This document shows, piece after piece, positions 5,093-5,839 of a DNA stretch of 5,839 nt (positions are counted from its first letter, which is position 1; each line of letters begins with the position of its first letter). Below the pieces are notes generated by a model. That model worked only from the letters and a program-made list of their open reading frames with translations. It was not told where the DNA came from and searched no databases. Position numbers and translations under genes: made by a program. The stretch comes from Bifidobacterium breve (lineage in GTDB: Bacteria > Actinomycetota > Actinomycetes > Nanopelagicales > Nanopelagicaceae): assembly GCA_943324025.2 (NCBI GenBank), contig CALPKA020000042.1, positions 1 to 5,839 on the forward strand. The letters run 5' to 3'.

Positions 5093-5839
5093 ATGGAACA
5101 GTTATCAAACTTCACCACACTTAAAGTGGGCGGGCCGGCACAAAAAATTGTGCATGCTCACACTGAGGATGAGTTAGTTAACTTTGTGAAGGCCGCAGAT
5201 AAATCTGGTGAAAAAATATTAATTTTAGGCGGTGGTTCAAACCTATTAATTAGTGATGAAGGATTTGCGGGCACCGTTATCAGAGTTGAAAGTAAAGGCA
5301 ATGCGTTGGAATTTGATGCTTGCAGTGGCGGCATGATTGAGGTCTCAGCTGGTGAGGATTGGGATGAATTTGTTGCAATAACAATTGCGAAAGGTTTTGC
5401 AGATCTTGAATCCCTAAGTGGTATTCCTGGAACGGTCGGGGGAGCACCAATTCAAAATATTGGAGCTTATGGACATGAGGTTAGTGAAACTATTGCAAGA
5501 GTAAAAGCTTATGATCGTAAAAATGGTGAGGTTAAAACTTTTACCAATCAAGAGTGTAATTTCTCTTATCGAAACTCAGTATTTAAAGAAGAAAATGGCC
5601 GCTATGTAATTCTTAATGTCACCTTTCAATTGCGAAAAGGTGAATCATCACTACCAATTACCTATGCCGAACTAGCAAAGCATTTATCTATAAATATCGG
5701 AGATCGTGCAGCAGTTAGTGATGTTAGAAAAGCAGTCCTTGAACTTCGTGGTCGTAAGGGAATGTTGATAGATTCCAAAGATATAAACTCAAACTCTGCT
5801 GGATCTTTTTTTGTAAATCCAATTTTAAGCAAATCAGAT
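5093..5839 (+). CDS. murB: UDP-N-acetylenolpyruvoylglucosamine reductase, 3'-truncated by window
   Basis: This is the first 249 codons of MurB, the cytoplasmic FAD enzyme that uses NADPH to reduce UDP-GlcNAc-enolpyruvate to UDP-MurNAc, the second committed step of peptidoglycan precursor synthesis. Visible signatures are NFTTLKVGGPA (6-16), the FAD-binding LGGGSNLLISDEGF (45-58), LESLSGIPGTVGGAPIQNIG (105-124), YRNS with the active-site Arg160 (159-162), ITYAEL with Tyr191 (189-194), and AGSFFVNP (236-243), whose Ser238 corresponds to the proton-donating serine. The final catalytic glutamate lies beyond the window edge. The reading frame is open to base 5839, so truncation is by the window, not by mutation. 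The ATG at 5093 is preceded by GGTAGG (5079-5084), eight bases upstream and overlapping the stop of the previous gene. The nine-base gap implies an rpmG-glycosyltransferase-murB operon. Confidence 0.96.
   Translation, partial: MEQLSNFTTLKVGGPAQKIVHAHTEDELVNFVKAADKSGEKILILGGGSNLLISDEGFAGTVIRVESKGNALEFDACSGGMIEVSAGEDWDEFVAITIAKGFADLESLSGIPGTVGGAPIQNIGAYGHEVSETIARVKAYDRKNGEVKTFTNQECNFSYRNSVFKEENGRYVILNVTFQLRKGESSLPITYAELAKHLSINIGDRAAVSDVRKAVLELRGRKGMLIDSKDINSNSAGSFFVNPILSKSD

Overview
The window looks like a compact, AT-rich chromosome of an actinobacterium, most plausibly a streamlined low-GC planktonic lineage such as the freshwater acI / Nanopelagicales group. Three things point that way. First, tRNA-Thr(GGT), tRNA-Met(CAT), rpmG and murB occur in that order, as in actinobacterial chromosomes where this block sits upstream of secE-nusG. 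Second, the alpha-hydroxy-acid oxidase closely resembles the mycobacterial LldD2 type. Third, intergenic gaps are short and base composition is low-GC (judged by eye, not computed). The genus is an inference; the phylum is fairly secure.

Layout. 1-97: upstream region with a probable sigma-70-type promoter. 98-1342 (+): lldD, an FMN-dependent alpha-hydroxy-acid oxidase/L-lactate dehydrogenase. 1402-1486 (+): tRNA-Tyr(GTA) with its own promoter. 1494-2420 (-): a membrane-anchored GT-A-like glycosyltransferase, convergent with tRNA-Tyr. 2421-2457: a 37-bp divergent promoter region. 2458-3852 (+): a MurG-like GT-B glycosyltransferase, apparently leaderless. 3908-3980: tRNA-Thr. 4010-4086: tRNA-Met. 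4087-4212: a structured leader or trailer. 4213-4383: rpmG (ribosomal protein L33, zinc-binding form). 4397-5083: a small GT2-like glycosyltransferase. 5093-5839: murB, cut by the window edge.

Functionally, the right half is a translation/cell-wall housekeeping block: two tRNAs, L33, and the peptidoglycan-precursor reductase MurB, with a glycosyltransferase between them. The middle holds two divergent glycosyltransferases of different folds flanked by tRNA genes, probably for a surface glycan. The left gene is independent carbon metabolism (oxidation of lactate or another 2-hydroxy acid).

No CRISPR array, insertion sequence, phage gene or complete new system is visible. The points most worth a second look are the shared divergent -10 region with a leaderless start at 2458, the mutually exclusive hairpins ahead of rpmG, the glycosyltransferase between rpmG and murB, and the uncharacterised C-terminal extension of the MurG-like protein.
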